A DNA stretch of 64,000 nucleotides from NCBI GenBank assembly GCA_030762175.1, contig CM060838.1, positions 20,264,501 to 20,328,500 on the forward strand. The letters are read 5' to 3'. This document shows, piece after piece, positions 25,520 through 36,750 of the stretch (position 1 is its first letter; the number at the start of each line of letters is the position of its first letter). The translations under genes and the position numbers were made by a program. A model generated the notes under the pieces. It was not told the origin of the DNA. It searched no databases and saw nothing but the letters and a program-made list of their open reading frames with translations. The DNA comes from Metallyticus violacea. Lineage: Eukaryota > Arthropoda > Insecta > Mantodea > Metallyticidae.

Positions 25520-26027
25520 CCGTAGCGAATAAATGATACAGCTTTGCGAAGAGAAAATGTCGATATCTTTATAAGATGCTACATGAAGCTTTTAGGACTA
25601 AGATATCTTAGCTATATCTTAGTTTAAAAGGAGTTTTCCATCTAACTTTGTGGTGTAATAAATGGGACAGACAGTAGTTTCATAGTTCATAGGTTCAGGT
25701 CATGCGGAGTATATTTATATATTATTTCTAAAATGTATGAGGTTCATACATATGATGCAAAGATTAAACATTAAATCAACGAGCTGGAATTCAATAACAA
25801 TGATGTTTTTTTTTTTTTTTACCTGATCAATTATTATATCGACTGCGCTAAATAGACGTCTTTTGTCCGTTTATTATGTGATATCATTTCGAATCGAAGC
25901 TTTGGTAGTACGTTAAGTATCTACTGGTCCTTTAGAAACGTAATGTTAAAGTTTGCAAAGGCAGATCATAGAGATTATTTTAGTTATTATCTTCAGTAAT
26001 ACACGAGTGCTGATAATTTTTCGGTAC

Positions 26028-26063
26028 TTTAATTGAGGTTAACGAATATTAACCTCAATTAAA
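26028..26063. repeat. Perfect 15-bp inverted repeat, 6-nt loop
   Basis: Arms tttaattgaggttaa (26028-26042) and ttaacctcaattaaa (26049-26063) are exact reverse complements around cgaata. The arms could fold into a hairpin. Function is unknown; there is no following T-run typical of a terminator. Confidence 0.9.
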
Positions 26064-26184
26064 TTAGCTGGTCCCGATATAATTATCTAACGACAACAAG
26101 CATGATTTGAAAACTCAATTAAATTGCCTAAGAAAAATAAACAAGGGGAAAATTAGATAAAATAATTGCACTGCGAAAACGATG

Positions 26185-26213
26185 TTTTTTTTTTTTTTTT
26201 TTTTTTTTTTTTT
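26185..26213. repeat. Poly-T tract
   Basis: A 29-base T homopolymer. It could be the tail of an old reversed retroelement, but no body was recognised beside it. Confidence 0.9.
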
Positions 26214-26681
26214 GTTCTTTTAGTACAAATCACAATTGAAGCAATTTGGCTTACCTGTATGATCTTTCAAAAAACATACACTAATTTATTAGTTTGTATT
26301 CCAAGCAAAATCGCGTGGAGATATATATTAAATAAAATAAAACTGAATAATATTATAACAATTACAATTTACGACAATTTTTGTATCAATTATATCATAA
26401 CTTCGTATTATGATGAGCACTTTTAAAAAAATGAACATTTGAGGTTATAATAGTTAATAGCACATTTATTCATTTTAACAGTAAATTTAAAGTTATATTA
26501 AAATTTTACTCTTTTTATTTATTATTTCATTTAAATCATGTTATGCGAATATGCTTCTTACATCCCTAGTCTAATCGAAGCAGAGATCATAGGGGAAAAA
26601 ATGAACGTGGGGGAAAAAAAACCTATCAGTTATTAATTTTTGAGCTCCATGCTTTAAAATTGTCGATTAAATTCCATTCTG

Positions 26682-26908
26682 ATTTTTTTTAATGGTGTTT
26701 AACGCCGTTTTTACTACTCAGACACAATAGGCGGTGGACATTGATGAGATGAAATGATAAATTGGGAAAGTATTTTTTAGGAAGGAAATATTCTAGGCCT
26801 AAGTTTAGAGTACCTCCCCGGCATTTGCCATTTATGAGGACTGAGGAAAATGTGTAAAAAACCTCAATCAGGGAGGGCAGTCCTTGCGGAATTCGAATCC
26901 CTGACAGA
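26682..26908 (-). repeat. SINE-A copy, 5'-truncated
   Basis: A reversed SINE-A runs from its tail (ttttttttaatggtgtttaa) through ggcatttgccatttatgagg to the B-box region (ttcgaatccct). The tRNA-like A box is missing. Confidence 0.85.
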
Positions 26909-27822
26909 TGAAAAAATATTGACAAGGAATATCAGTGTTAACCCCCTTAAATACGATTCTTGCTAATTTACTTTTAAAATAAAAAGAAGAGTTGGTATCC
27001 ATGGTTTGCAGGCTGCACTTTATTAAGGTGTAAAAGATTACGGACTAACCAGGCTCTAAAGTACATACTTTATTTTCCATAATGTGAGAGCTCGAAAGAA
27101 TGTAATGGCAAAACTATCGACACATTGTTATTGAACATGTGAGGGCGTTGTTGCTTTAAGCATTTCTGAAGGGAGTCATTGTGTACGGCGTGTGACAGTC
27201 TAATGTTTAGCTGACAAGTAGTGGTGAAAAGCAATGTTTTCTAAAAGCGAGCAGCTTATATGGATTAACTTTGAGACTGTACATGACAAAAAACCATGCG
27301 GGTCTCCAATAAGCATCTGCAATGAAACCGTGGCATATTAGACGGTGGCACGTTGGGTGTTTTACTTTCGATAAGGACGTATTATATCAGCCCCTCGTGC
27401 TGATCATCTTGACCTCGAAATGTATTGCATTGGTTTGAATCAAACACTGCTCGAATTGGTTCAGTAATGAACAGCAAAAGTTGCAGTACAGTGTCGCAGT
27501 AAGACGCTCCTTCTTAGACATCAACATAAAGGGCTTAGGTAAGGGTGTCCAACGTCTTCCAGAAGTTAGCACTGAAAGAAATGAAACGTTTTGGATTTAT
27601 TATTTTGCTACTTTTAACCACGCTGTCATCACTTTCCTTTCAGCGATTTTACATTATTAGTTGTATAAAGTTCGCCAACATTTTGATGTTGAGCAAGTTT
27701 TATGTATGCACAATGGTGTATGAGTCTACGGCGAAAATATCATGTACTCTGCGATGAGAGTATTCTGCTTGTAAATTGTTGGTTATTCATTCTAAAACAC
27801 TGCAGTTTGGATAAGTTAAATA
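26909..27822. other. Unassigned sequence between SINE-A and mariner
   Basis: The minus-strand frame at 27387-27572 (ending IHFEVKMISTRG) hints at an old coding element, but no family was recognised. Confidence 0.3.
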
Positions 27823-27824
27823 TA

Positions 27825-29125
27825 CGAGGGTAGGTCCATAAGTTTCCGGCCTAACCATTTTCTCGGTATGATAAAAACAAAAACTATTTTTCACTTTTCA
27901 ATATGGTTAACCTTTATTGCAATGCATTTCTAACATCTTTGAATTATCATTTCAATCCTCCCTCCCCCCCCAAAATGAGAAGTCTTGTCTGCAAAATGGG
28001 CATAAACAGCATCGTCAAACTTAAATTTCCTTCCTTGAAGATCCTTCTTGAGTTTTGAGAAGAGGAAATAGTCACGGGGAACTACATCTGGGCTTTTGGG
28101 TGGATGGTCGATCTCCTTGAAGCCACATTTCTTCATAATTTCCTTTGCAACAAGAGCTGTGTGCACAGGTGCGTTGTCGTGAAGAAGGCGCACATCACCA
28201 CTCAACTTTCCTCGCCTTTTCTCTTTTGATGGAAGCACGTAATCTGTGCAGCAGGCCAGCATAATACTCCCCATTTACTGTGGTATTCCTCCCTTTGAAT
28301 GAAGTCAATGAAGAATATTCCTTCACAGTCCCAAAAAGTGTGACCATGCTCTTCTTGGTTGACTGAGTAATCTTGGCCTTTAGAGGCTGTGCTTCGCCAT
28401 GTTGACGCCATTCAATCCATTGATTTTCTTTTGGACAAGGAGGTCATAGTATAGGACCATAGTTTCATCTCCTGTAACAATGGTTTGCAGAACTTCTGTC
28501 TCTCTTTCTCTTTGCCACGGCAGAGCTCCAAAAATGCCTGACAACAGATGATTCGTTGCTGCTTTTGGACTGAGGAAAGAAGTCTAGGCACCCATATTGC
28601 ACTAACATTGTTCGTATTTAAATGTTCATGAATAATTCGAAGGACTGACAGAAATAGCAGCCCAACTTTGCTGCTATTTCTGTAGCTTTGAGCCGCCGGT
28701 CTTCTATAATTTCTCCTTCCACAGGAGCGATGTTTTCAGGAGTGAGCACCTTCAAGGGCTGACCTCCACGCTATCCGTCTTCAATGCTTTCTCGATCCAT
28801 TCGAAAAGGTTTAACCCATTCTTTTACGGTAGAATATGAAGGGGGTGCTTCACCATATACACCGTCCAATCGCTGTTTAATTTCATTTGGATTACGCCCT
28901 TCTTTTGTGAAGAACTTAATAACAACTGGATGCTCTATTTTGATTATATCACAATCTTCTACACATAGCCTTCTTTGTGCAACTATATTTGAACAACTGA
29001 ACACAGCAGATGGGAAGTTACAGCTGCAATTATTTACTTAACAGATAGGACATGACACCAGACAAGGATTTTGGGAAAGCGATGATCCTTATCGGCGATG
29101 CCGGAAACTTATGGACCTACCCTCG
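27825..29125 (-). mobile_element. Complete-length mariner element (1301 bp)
   Basis: Perfect 26-bp terminal inverted repeats start cgagggtaggtccataagtt (27825-27850) and are mirrored at 29100-29125. TA dinucleotides flank both ends (27823-27824 and 29126-29127), the mariner target duplication. The 1.3-kb length is canonical. The transposase runs on the minus strand and is broken by frameshifts, so the copy is non-autonomous, but its ends are intact. Confidence 0.95.
27930..29004 (-). pseudogene. Mariner transposase, frameshifted
   Basis: The N-terminal helix-turn-helix region is in one frame at 28771-29004 (FFTKEGRNPNEIKQRLDGVY, then the KEWVKPFR-type motif). The first catalytic Asp lies in TGDETMV (codon near 28467). 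The second is in HDNAPVHT (28176-28178). The third is in SPDVVPRDYFLF (28071-28073). The last two have 34 residues between them, the DD34D spacing of mariner. Between the first and second Asp the frame is broken, with a stop near 28380 and the FWDCEGIFFIDF block in another frame. At least two frameshifts plus one near 28500-28770 make it inactive. Confidence 0.9.
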
Positions 29126-29129
29126 TATC

Positions 29130-29560
29130 AAGTTGATAATTGCTGCAGTCTACTCACTAAAAATACCATGCTCCCAAGCCTGCACGGTTTTGCTGAGAGA
29201 AATCTCAGGTTCATATCCAGGTTTTCTTATATCGTAGGAAACGCAGTAAATGATCGATGTTGGTGTTAATCAGCAGCAAATGTTGGAATGCTTTTGGAGC
29301 ATGTCTTTAACTGCTATTATTCTCAAAACCTTAGAGAATACTACACAGCCAGAAACACTTTGAATATTTGAACTCTAGCACACAGAAAAGCATAAACCAT
29401 TGAGACATGCAGCAAACATTGATTGAGTGGAATTAACTAACACAAAAAGTATCGAAAAAGCAAGTGAGAGAAAGGTCGAATCGGCGTTGTATGCAGTTGA
29501 TGATGGACAATAGAGTTAAACTGTTAATTGGATGCAGTGTGTGAACACATGGACCGAAAT
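29130..29560. other. Unassigned sequence
   Basis: No gene or shared repeat was recognised after the mariner element. Confidence 0.35.
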
Positions 29561-29935
29561 GTTCGCTAGAATCAATGGAGAGGGTAAATGACGCGCCAGT
29601 CCTCGCCATCCACCTTGAATCGAGATGATTATCCGGCGAACAGCGTTCATCGAGAATGCTTGGATAGACAGGCGCATTGTTCCGTAGCCGAACGATCACT
29701 TTGCTAATGAGATAGTCGCGCACCCAGCGTTAAACCCACGCGTATATTGTAATTTATGGTTAGGTGTATCAGATGACACGGTACCCAAACGCGAAAGGTC
29801 CCATCCTAGGCCGAACGAGCGCGCGCGCGCGCTTTTACTGCGAAATAAACTCGGTAAACCTAGAACATAAATCTTAAAAGCTATTTCGCTGCAGCACTTA
29901 CAGCGAGGCGGTACGAATTGCCTGCATGCCCAAGT
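29560..29935. other. CpG-rich patch
   Basis: CpG is dense here against the AT-rich surroundings, including the alternating run gcgcgcgcgcgcgc near 29819-29832. The overlapping minus-strand open frame (29433-29723) contains APVYPSILDERCSP, which I do not recognise. It could be an intronic CpG island or alternative promoter, or an undecayed transposon fragment. Confidence 0.3.
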
Positions 29936-31593
29936 TAAGGACTGGAAAACGGTGACATACGACTAGATTGCCAGAAAGCACTCGATAAATTCTTTGTAGA
30001 GTGAGTTGCAACAACACTGCGATTATTTACTGTATGCTTTTCATATATTATAGTTGAAAAATTAATACAAATATCATTAATGAAAATGATACTCTGTAAC
30101 TTGCTTATTTGATTTTGAAACAGTGAACATTTTCAATTTACCATTTGGTGTATTAGGGCAGCGAAGCAAGCTCTAAAAATGGAAGGTATTATAATGTTGG
30201 TAAATTTAATATTTTAATCTATTTTGCGTGAATAGTGCTTTGGGTACAATGTTAAGTAACATACACGTTATATGACATGCAAGAAATGGATTAATGAAAT
30301 ATTAAATAAGCATTAAAAAAGATACCCAGAAAATTTAACAGAAACACGATTATAAAACATACGGCTCAAGAAAGAAATGTCTGATAATGGATGAAATAGA
30401 AAGTAATAGGCGGCACAGACGAGGATTTCAGGCGCGGAAGTGCGAAGATGGTATTTTGTATCCTAGTTAATCTCCGGAAGGAAGTGGAGGATAAGAAGCC
30501 GAACAGGTTTGTTGTTGCAGCAGATATGGACGCAGGTGAAGTATCTAAAATTTCCCAGTTTTTTTCTTCTTTTTATCAGTTGCGATACTGGCAGAGGAAA
30601 CCCCTCCAATGAGTTCCAGATCTTTTTCCAAAGAATAAATTCCACCACTGCACACCGCTCACCGCCAACGCACATCGTCTTGCCTTGCAACTCTGAAACT
30701 TTGGACAATGGAATGAAACGAGGGAGAATGAGAGAGAAGAAAAGTCATCCCAGCATTAACCAAAGTGACCACGGAAAAACACGTAAAAACCCAAAGTCGG
30801 GAAGAGATTTGAACCCAGTACTTCCCGAATGCGAGTCCACGCGTTATCGTTATCAAGTTTATGATTGAGAAGATATGTTTAAATTGTAAATTTGATTAAA
30901 TTGTAATGAAATATAAAGAAAAACTCAACAATAAAACCCTCTTTAAAAAAATAAAATTGGAATTAAAGTACGTAAACATCATTCTTAATGACATTTACAT
31001 CAGAGGCTGGTACTAAAAACGAGGTAAATTTCACCTCAAAGGGGTTTAATATATTCTATCATCGACGTGCCATCCCAAGAACCAACCCACAAATAATAAT
31101 ATTAATAATAAAATTGACCTTAAATCTGAAGAACATAATTACTAAAACGTTTATATTGTCATGTAGTCATCTTCCTCCTTTCAATCTGTCTTGAAGGTCC
31201 AGATTCACAGCCTTTATCAGCACTTTGATACACGACAGTCATTCCTATGCGATCATTGGCCCTTTTTGTAACTTCACGTGTAACAATTGCTGTTACTTAT
31301 TTTCGTCCCACACTGTATTGAGAGAATTGCAATAGCAAAAGAAGTTGCATTCTATTTCTTGATTTGTTTTTCACTACATCATTGCACTGAACACCCGTTC
31401 TACGTTCTCATTAGAGTGAGGGAGTGTGAGAACGAATATAGCAAAAGATGCTAAATGTGTGAAAGAATAATGTTAATGAGTTGGTACATTACATAAAACC
31501 TTAGATTATACTCAAGATATATAAAAATAAAAAAACAGAATTTATCTCAAAGAGCTAAACTGCCCAAAGAGGTTTTTTAACAAATTGGGACCG
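29936..31593. other. Mostly unassigned intronic sequence
   Basis: No gene. A minus-strand tRNA-like segment lies at 30680-30865 (listed separately). Confidence 0.4.
30680..30865 (-). repeat. Possible additional tRNA-derived SINE
   Basis: On the minus strand gcgtggactcgcattcggga precedes a B-box-like tgggttcaaatctcttccc. This is followed by a body with ttttccgtggtcactttgg. The layout matches a tRNA-derived SINE but differs from A and B, and no second copy was found. Confidence 0.4.
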
Positions 31594-31601
31594 AAGACGA
31601 A

Positions 31602-32100
31602 TTTTTTTTGATTGATTTATTTATGGACGCTCTTTAACATCTCAAGTCATCAGCACCGCCACGGGTGGCCGAGGTCGTTAAGGCACGGACTCGTGAGCGG
31701 GAGGTCTGCGGTTCGAATCCCGCCAGGACCGTCCTCCCTGACTGGGGTTTTTTCCAGGTTTTCCTCAGTCTTCATAACTGGCAAATGCCGGGGAGGTACC
31801 TAAACATAGGCCTGGAACGCTTCCTTCCTTAAAAAAAAAAAATCCTTTCCCAATTTATCATTTCATTTCATGTATCATCAGTGTCCACCGCCTGTGGTGC
31901 CTCAGTAGTAAAAACGGGCGTTAAACACTACTCAAAAAAAAAAAGTCATCAGCGTCCCATTCAACTCAGGGTGTGAAACGGCCGACAAATTTTGCTCAGA
32001 GGCCTCTTCTTTCGGGCTTGAGGTTCTTTTTCGTGCCGTAAATGTGCGACACGGAACCCACGGCTTTACTTCCCTTCCGAAGGAAGCCATACTTAGGATA
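31602..32100 (-). repeat. SINE-B copy, head-truncated, split by SINE-A
   Basis: A reversed SINE-B has its tail (poly-T, then gattgatttatttatggacg) at the left and is truncated at gaagccatacttaggat, so the tRNA-like head is missing. An 8-bp duplication, aagacgaa, lies at 31594-31601 and 32101-32108. SINE-A sits inside it at nearly the same position as in the 6951-7558 copy, and both share the variant tail. Confidence 0.92.
31655..31944 (+). repeat. SINE-A copy nested in SINE-B
   Basis: This full-length SINE-A has head gccacgggtggccgaggtcg, B box cggttcgaatcccg and tail cgggcgttaaacactactc plus an A run. It is flanked by gtcatcagc (31646-31654 and 31945-31953). Confidence 0.93.
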
Positions 32101-32167
32101 AAGACGAAGTAAAAAGACTAAATCCTAAATTGGCAACGCTGCGAAGATCATATTATTACAGTAATAT

Positions 32168-32225
32168 CACCAGAGGGTTCCGCTTGTGTTGCCTCAGTAG
32201 TGAAAACGGACGTTAAACACTATTC
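32168..32225 (+). repeat. SINE-A 3'-end fragment
   Basis: Only the tail is present: ttgcctcagtagtgaaaacg then gacgttaaacactattc, running into a (GA)n tract. Confidence 0.75.
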
Positions 32226-32270
32226 AGAGAGAGAGAGCGAGAGAGAGAGAGCAAGAGAGAGAGAGAGAGG
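32226..32270. repeat. (GA)n microsatellite
   Basis: Interrupted GA repeat lying between the SINE-A tail fragment and repeat C copy 2. Confidence 0.95.
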
Positions 32271-32282
32271 TTCTGAGATTGC

Positions 32283-33085
32283 CGATAAATTCACTCACTG
32301 CCTTCATGAGTTTATTTGGAAAGCTCAGACTCTCAAGTGATATTTATAAGAACTATTTCACGAATAAAAATAAGAATTTAAATACAATTCCTCTAAACTT
32401 GGCTTACAAAATTGTAATAATTGTATATTTGTACTTAACCTTTTTAAGCAATCTTGCGACGGAAGAATGCCCATTGTTAGTAATGCCAATAGAGAAGAGC
32501 AAAATACGGGTTTAGGACTATTTCATGAATAGAACCAGAACAAGAGTGATATATATTTGAAATTCGCACACAGAATATTAATACTTGTTATGAAAATCTA
32601 TTTAGAAACCGTGAGACTGAAATGAACAAAACTCGACTATTACAATCGCTACTGTTCGATTTTCTAATACCAACTGAGATAAAAAAAAAAGATAACATAC
32701 AGTGTGTCTATTTTTCTTTGTATTCTGTGGTTTAGAATTCCTAATGACAAGATCAATTTGCACATTTGACGCATCACCAAAACGCTTTGAATAACCCTCC
32801 ATTTTGCGTTATGATTGTCGATTGTCCATGCTTTTGTTGCTATCAATAGCTCCCCACCCCGTCTCGCAAAAGTGGTCAGTGATGCGTGTTCTGGAATTAT
32901 ATATAGTGGAGATATAGAGTTGGCTACACTGACCACAAGATAAATGCAGTCGCACGATAAAACGGATTTGATAATTTTTTTCGTTAATTTCACTCCGTAA
33001 TCCGGCTGTAATTGGTCAAACTTCAAATTTTTGTTTCGTTTCATTGGTGTATTTTAAGACGAGTGAAATAGTTGTATTGAAATAT
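32283..33085 (-). repeat. Repeat C, copy 2
   Basis: This is the partner of 22025-22875, starting at gccgataaattcac and ending near tgaaatagt. It has small indels relative to copy 1, including a different block near 32840-32870 (gctccccacccc). The shared minus-strand reading includes IPEHASLTTFA. Element class is unknown. Confidence 0.75.
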
Positions 33086-34079
33086 GTAAAGTAAAGTGAA
33101 TACTGAAAAAAAAATCAGCACAACAATTTTAATTTAAACTCTCGAGCTATTAATAGGCACGTCCTTTCCGAATTGTTTCTAAAGCCTTATTATAGACCTA
33201 ATATAAATAGATATATTTACATGCATGTTTATCATAATGGTGTTAAGGAAGGTTGATTCTCTACGGGTGTTCTCTCTTTAAGAACTGCAGGTGCTCCAGC
33301 GTATCTCATGAATAAAATGGCGATGTAGTTCTTTAGGCTGCAGACCTGCTTTGATGAGCCAGAGCAATAATATACCTCCATAACGACCATCAACACCTAT
33401 TTTCAAGTGCTGCTTACACTCGCTTATAAAAGGCAATTTTTCCCCCACGCTAGTGCGAGGTTTAAGTGAAGAGATTTTAATTACGATATGACGCCTGTTT
33501 AAGAAAACCCTTCTGTTCAGCTTGCACGTATTAAGTACCTGGAAATGTGTTCAAATTATGGAAGATGCAATATCCATGTTTCATGAAGAAGGATTAAAGG
33601 ACTGAAGTGTGCCTATTTAAGGGAAAATCTGTGAACAGCTTTACATAAATTATTTTTAGAAACGTCTTGGAAACTGTAACTTTTTAGCACTTCTGTTGCA
33701 CCTCTCGTTTTAGTCACGAAATTTCAAAAAGAGAGCTTTATGTCTTTATCTGAGCCAAGACCAGAGTGAAGCTCGTGGTTTTAAAATATTTACTGACATC
33801 CTCTTTTCTGGTTCTTTCTTTTTCATTTTCGTTTAGAGCAAGGGCTCACAGTGTGTCAAGAGATACTTTACAGTTACCCAGAACCAGCATTATAAATAAC
33901 ATGAATGAACCACGCCAGTTAACTCAATAGTGATGCTCATTTCCGACCAAATTCAAGGTTTTTGCTCTCCATTGACTTCATTTTGTTTAAGAGAAACTTT
34001 TTTCTCTCTCTGCTATGCTACTTTTTAATAACAATAAGCCAAAACAGAAAGTAATAAAAGTGTGTAGTACATATTTTAT
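33086..34079. other. Unassigned intronic sequence
   Basis: Nothing recognised. Confidence 0.4.
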
Positions 34080-34208
34080 GTTAATGAGCCGCAACAGAAT
34101 GCTTTCAAAGACAGTAGACAATAAATTTGAGATAGGGAATCCATGGTTCTAGTTAAATAGCGATACAAGTGTTGAAATTAGATGCTAATGTGCCTGTGTT
34201 AAAGCAAA
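34080..34208 (+). repeat. Repeat D, copy 2
   Basis: It shares aatttgagata and ggaatccatggt with the copy at 54847, and gaaattagatgctaa and taaagcaaaa with the copy at 15931. Confidence 0.5.
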
Positions 34209-34996
34209 ATGGATTAAAATGTCTTCAAAACTGTTCGCGAGCGAAGAAATCGTAATTTTCAATAGGCCACAATCTTCAAGACTTAGTACTATAAAAATAT
34301 TCAGACTCTCGAACCAATATACGGCACTGCACAATGATTGATTGATTGATTTATAGCATTATGCCAGATGATAATATAAACGAATGAGTTCAGGAGACCT
34401 TGTGGTCTGTTTCTCGGACATTCACTTAAAAGACTGAGGAAAAACCCTTGAGAAATCTTCAGTTAGGAAAACTAACCGGGCCGCTTGAGAAGCACAAATG
34501 CTATGCTTGACTACGGCGGAGTCATTATGTAGCTTAGGCTATAGCAGTGGTTCCTAAACTGTGATTCGGGGCTCCAGGGTCGCGGTGGATATGGGCAAAG
34601 TGCCTTTTAAAATTTTATTCATTTTCACTTCATTCTTATTAAGAATGGTTAACTAACTATTACAATATGATTAATGTGACCAGTTATACAGCAATGCAAC
34701 AATAGCTATTGCGGCTTAATAGATGTTACTTAGCCGTACAGACTGACGAAATTTGGCCTGCAGTCATGCCTCCTTTAACGAACGGCAGCGGCGAGAGCCG
34801 AGCCCAAGTAGTGTGTAACAAATGCAGACGGTACGCCAAAAATTAACTTCTGGGATGCATGTTAATAGTTAACCACATTCAGTATACAGTGAAATTAAAT
34901 GGGAAACTGTAATGTAGTAATGTAACACGTGAAGTAAATAAGAGGAAAATGCATACGCATTTGCTTTTAGCACTATAAGTTAACTTACATATAAGC

Positions 34997-35016
34997 TTAA
35001 CCTAACCTAACCTAGC
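34997..35016. repeat. Short (CCTAA)n tract
   Basis: The sequence cttaacctaacctaaccta holds three units of the complement of the arthropod telomere motif TTAGG. It is too short to call an interstitial telomere. Confidence 0.5.
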
Positions 35017-35053
35017 ATATGTTTTTTTCTTTTAACACAAAGTTTTGCATATA

Positions 35054-35522
35054 CCGAGGGTGCCATAAAAATATACACATTTTCACAGTAGATGTCTAAT
35101 TAATATATTTCAAAGTTGGGCCCAAAAACAACAGTAATGTGTTCTGTACACAGATGTGACTCACATACATTATGATAGCGTTGCTACGTGACAGGTAAAT
35201 CAACAATGAACAAATGAAGCCAAGATTATCGTATGATGTTCTATAAGCAGATGTGACTCACATTACGTTATGCTAGAGTTGCTACAACCAAATGGAGCCA
35301 AGATTATCGTTTGAACAGCAGAAAAATTTTAAGTGGTATTGGAAAACCGAGAATGTTGTTGAAGTTCAAAGGCAATGGAGACGTGTGCGCAGAACAGAAC
35401 CGCCAAAGGGAGTAACAATTGCACGCATGGGGAACTTCTTAAGGATGTTGTATACCGTAGAAAACCAGCTACACTGGCAGCACTTCGGGAAGAAGTTTAA
35501 ATTACATTTGCTGCAATCGCTA
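35054..35522 (+). mobile_element. DUF4817/DDE-type Tc1-mariner element, internally deleted
   Basis: A TA dinucleotide precedes the terminal motif ccgagggtgccataaaaata, which matches the end at 53953. The reading LSFEQQKNFKWYWKTENVV, VEVQRQWRR and TEPPKGVTIAR is the N-terminal helix-turn-helix region (DUF4817-like). The frame then jumps to the C-terminal part (YTVENQL, matching YRRKPVT in the other copy), so the whole DDE core is missing. The 3' end is lost near 35522. Confidence 0.8.
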
Positions 35523-36750
35523 TACTTAGGTGGCCTAAAATACTAAATAATCTATTTTATTTTTTATTAATCCAAAACACGTCCTTTTAAATTATTCTCT
35601 TTGTATTTACAATATATTATCCATAGTTCTTACCATCAGCATACAATGTAAATACTATTTAGTGTTGCCTTTTGGTCTCAAGAGAGAGGTATCAATAAAA
35701 TAGTCTTATCTTATGACACGGCATTTAGCAATAATAATAACAAAAACAATGGTAAGTTGGTCTGAAAGCACTGTGCGTAGGGCAGTACTTCCCGCGCCGG
35801 TCTGAACGAACTTTCCTCAGCACAGTATAGCTAAAGGAGCCCGGGGATTAATTAGAAGATGGTTTTAGGGGAATGGTGGGGTGGAGAACGCGAAAAGCAA
35901 TTAAGGAATTAGACGTCCTGCAGAAACAAGAATCCAAGCAGAAGCTTTAGAAAATCGCTAATATTAAATCTCTCGGGAAACAAATGCATTTATTAAGTTC
36001 TGCCTCAAGCCCGCATCGGCAGTCATTTCTAGGAAATGCTGCGTGTGTCATCTGGGTATTAATGTTCTAATAATGATGTTCTAATAAAGGGGGCTCTTTT
36101 TGTGCTGCCTTTTCCCATCTCTTTGTTTTTCTTCTTTTTTTTATCCTTAAGGAGATTCCAGGGATCATTTTATAATTTAGTAGCAAGGCCATGGATTTTA
36201 TCGGTGGAGTAAGGTTGATGTTATAGCTGGGCTGATCTCATTTCTCCTTGTTGGCGTTTACTGCTTAATGCTTTCTCAGCTGGTGGAAATATTTACAAAA
36301 TTACATTTTTCGATTTATATTAATTTTATTGGGTTTAGTAGAAATCTTCTTTTTAATTTTTTTTTCTCGGTTATTTTTAATGGGAAGAATGTTAGTTTTC
36401 GGTTTGTTTTATGGTGTTTAGTTTTTTTCCTTATTTTATATAACAATCATAATTCTTACCTGGTCCTATAAAATGTCGTAAAATAATATATATTAGTAGG
36501 AGCGTTATTTACAACTTTATTTTATGCGAATAGCATATTAACTTGTATTTTTCAGCAAATAAATTCTCTCGGCCTTTCAACCAGGTAAATTTTTCAAAAA
36601 CTTCCAAAATTTTTGGGATCAGAAAAGTTTTAAGTCTTTTTATGGGTTTGTCTTTCTAACTTTTTGTGAGCGCCGCCCTGAAATGATAGTACTTTGTTTC
36701 ATTAGAAATCAGATCACCAGCGTTTTAATTGTTATTAATGTCCTAAATTA
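35523..36750. other. Unassigned sequence including a GT-rich stretch
   Basis: No gene. At about 36285-36460 the plus strand is strongly T/G-biased. One frame there gives LVEIFFLIFFLGYF, which superficially recalls a mitochondrial membrane protein, but stops and wrong spacing prevent a call. Confidence 0.25.

Noticed and set aside
34997..35016. Interstitial telomere
   Set aside because: Only about three CCTAA units are present, which is within chance for AT-rich DNA.
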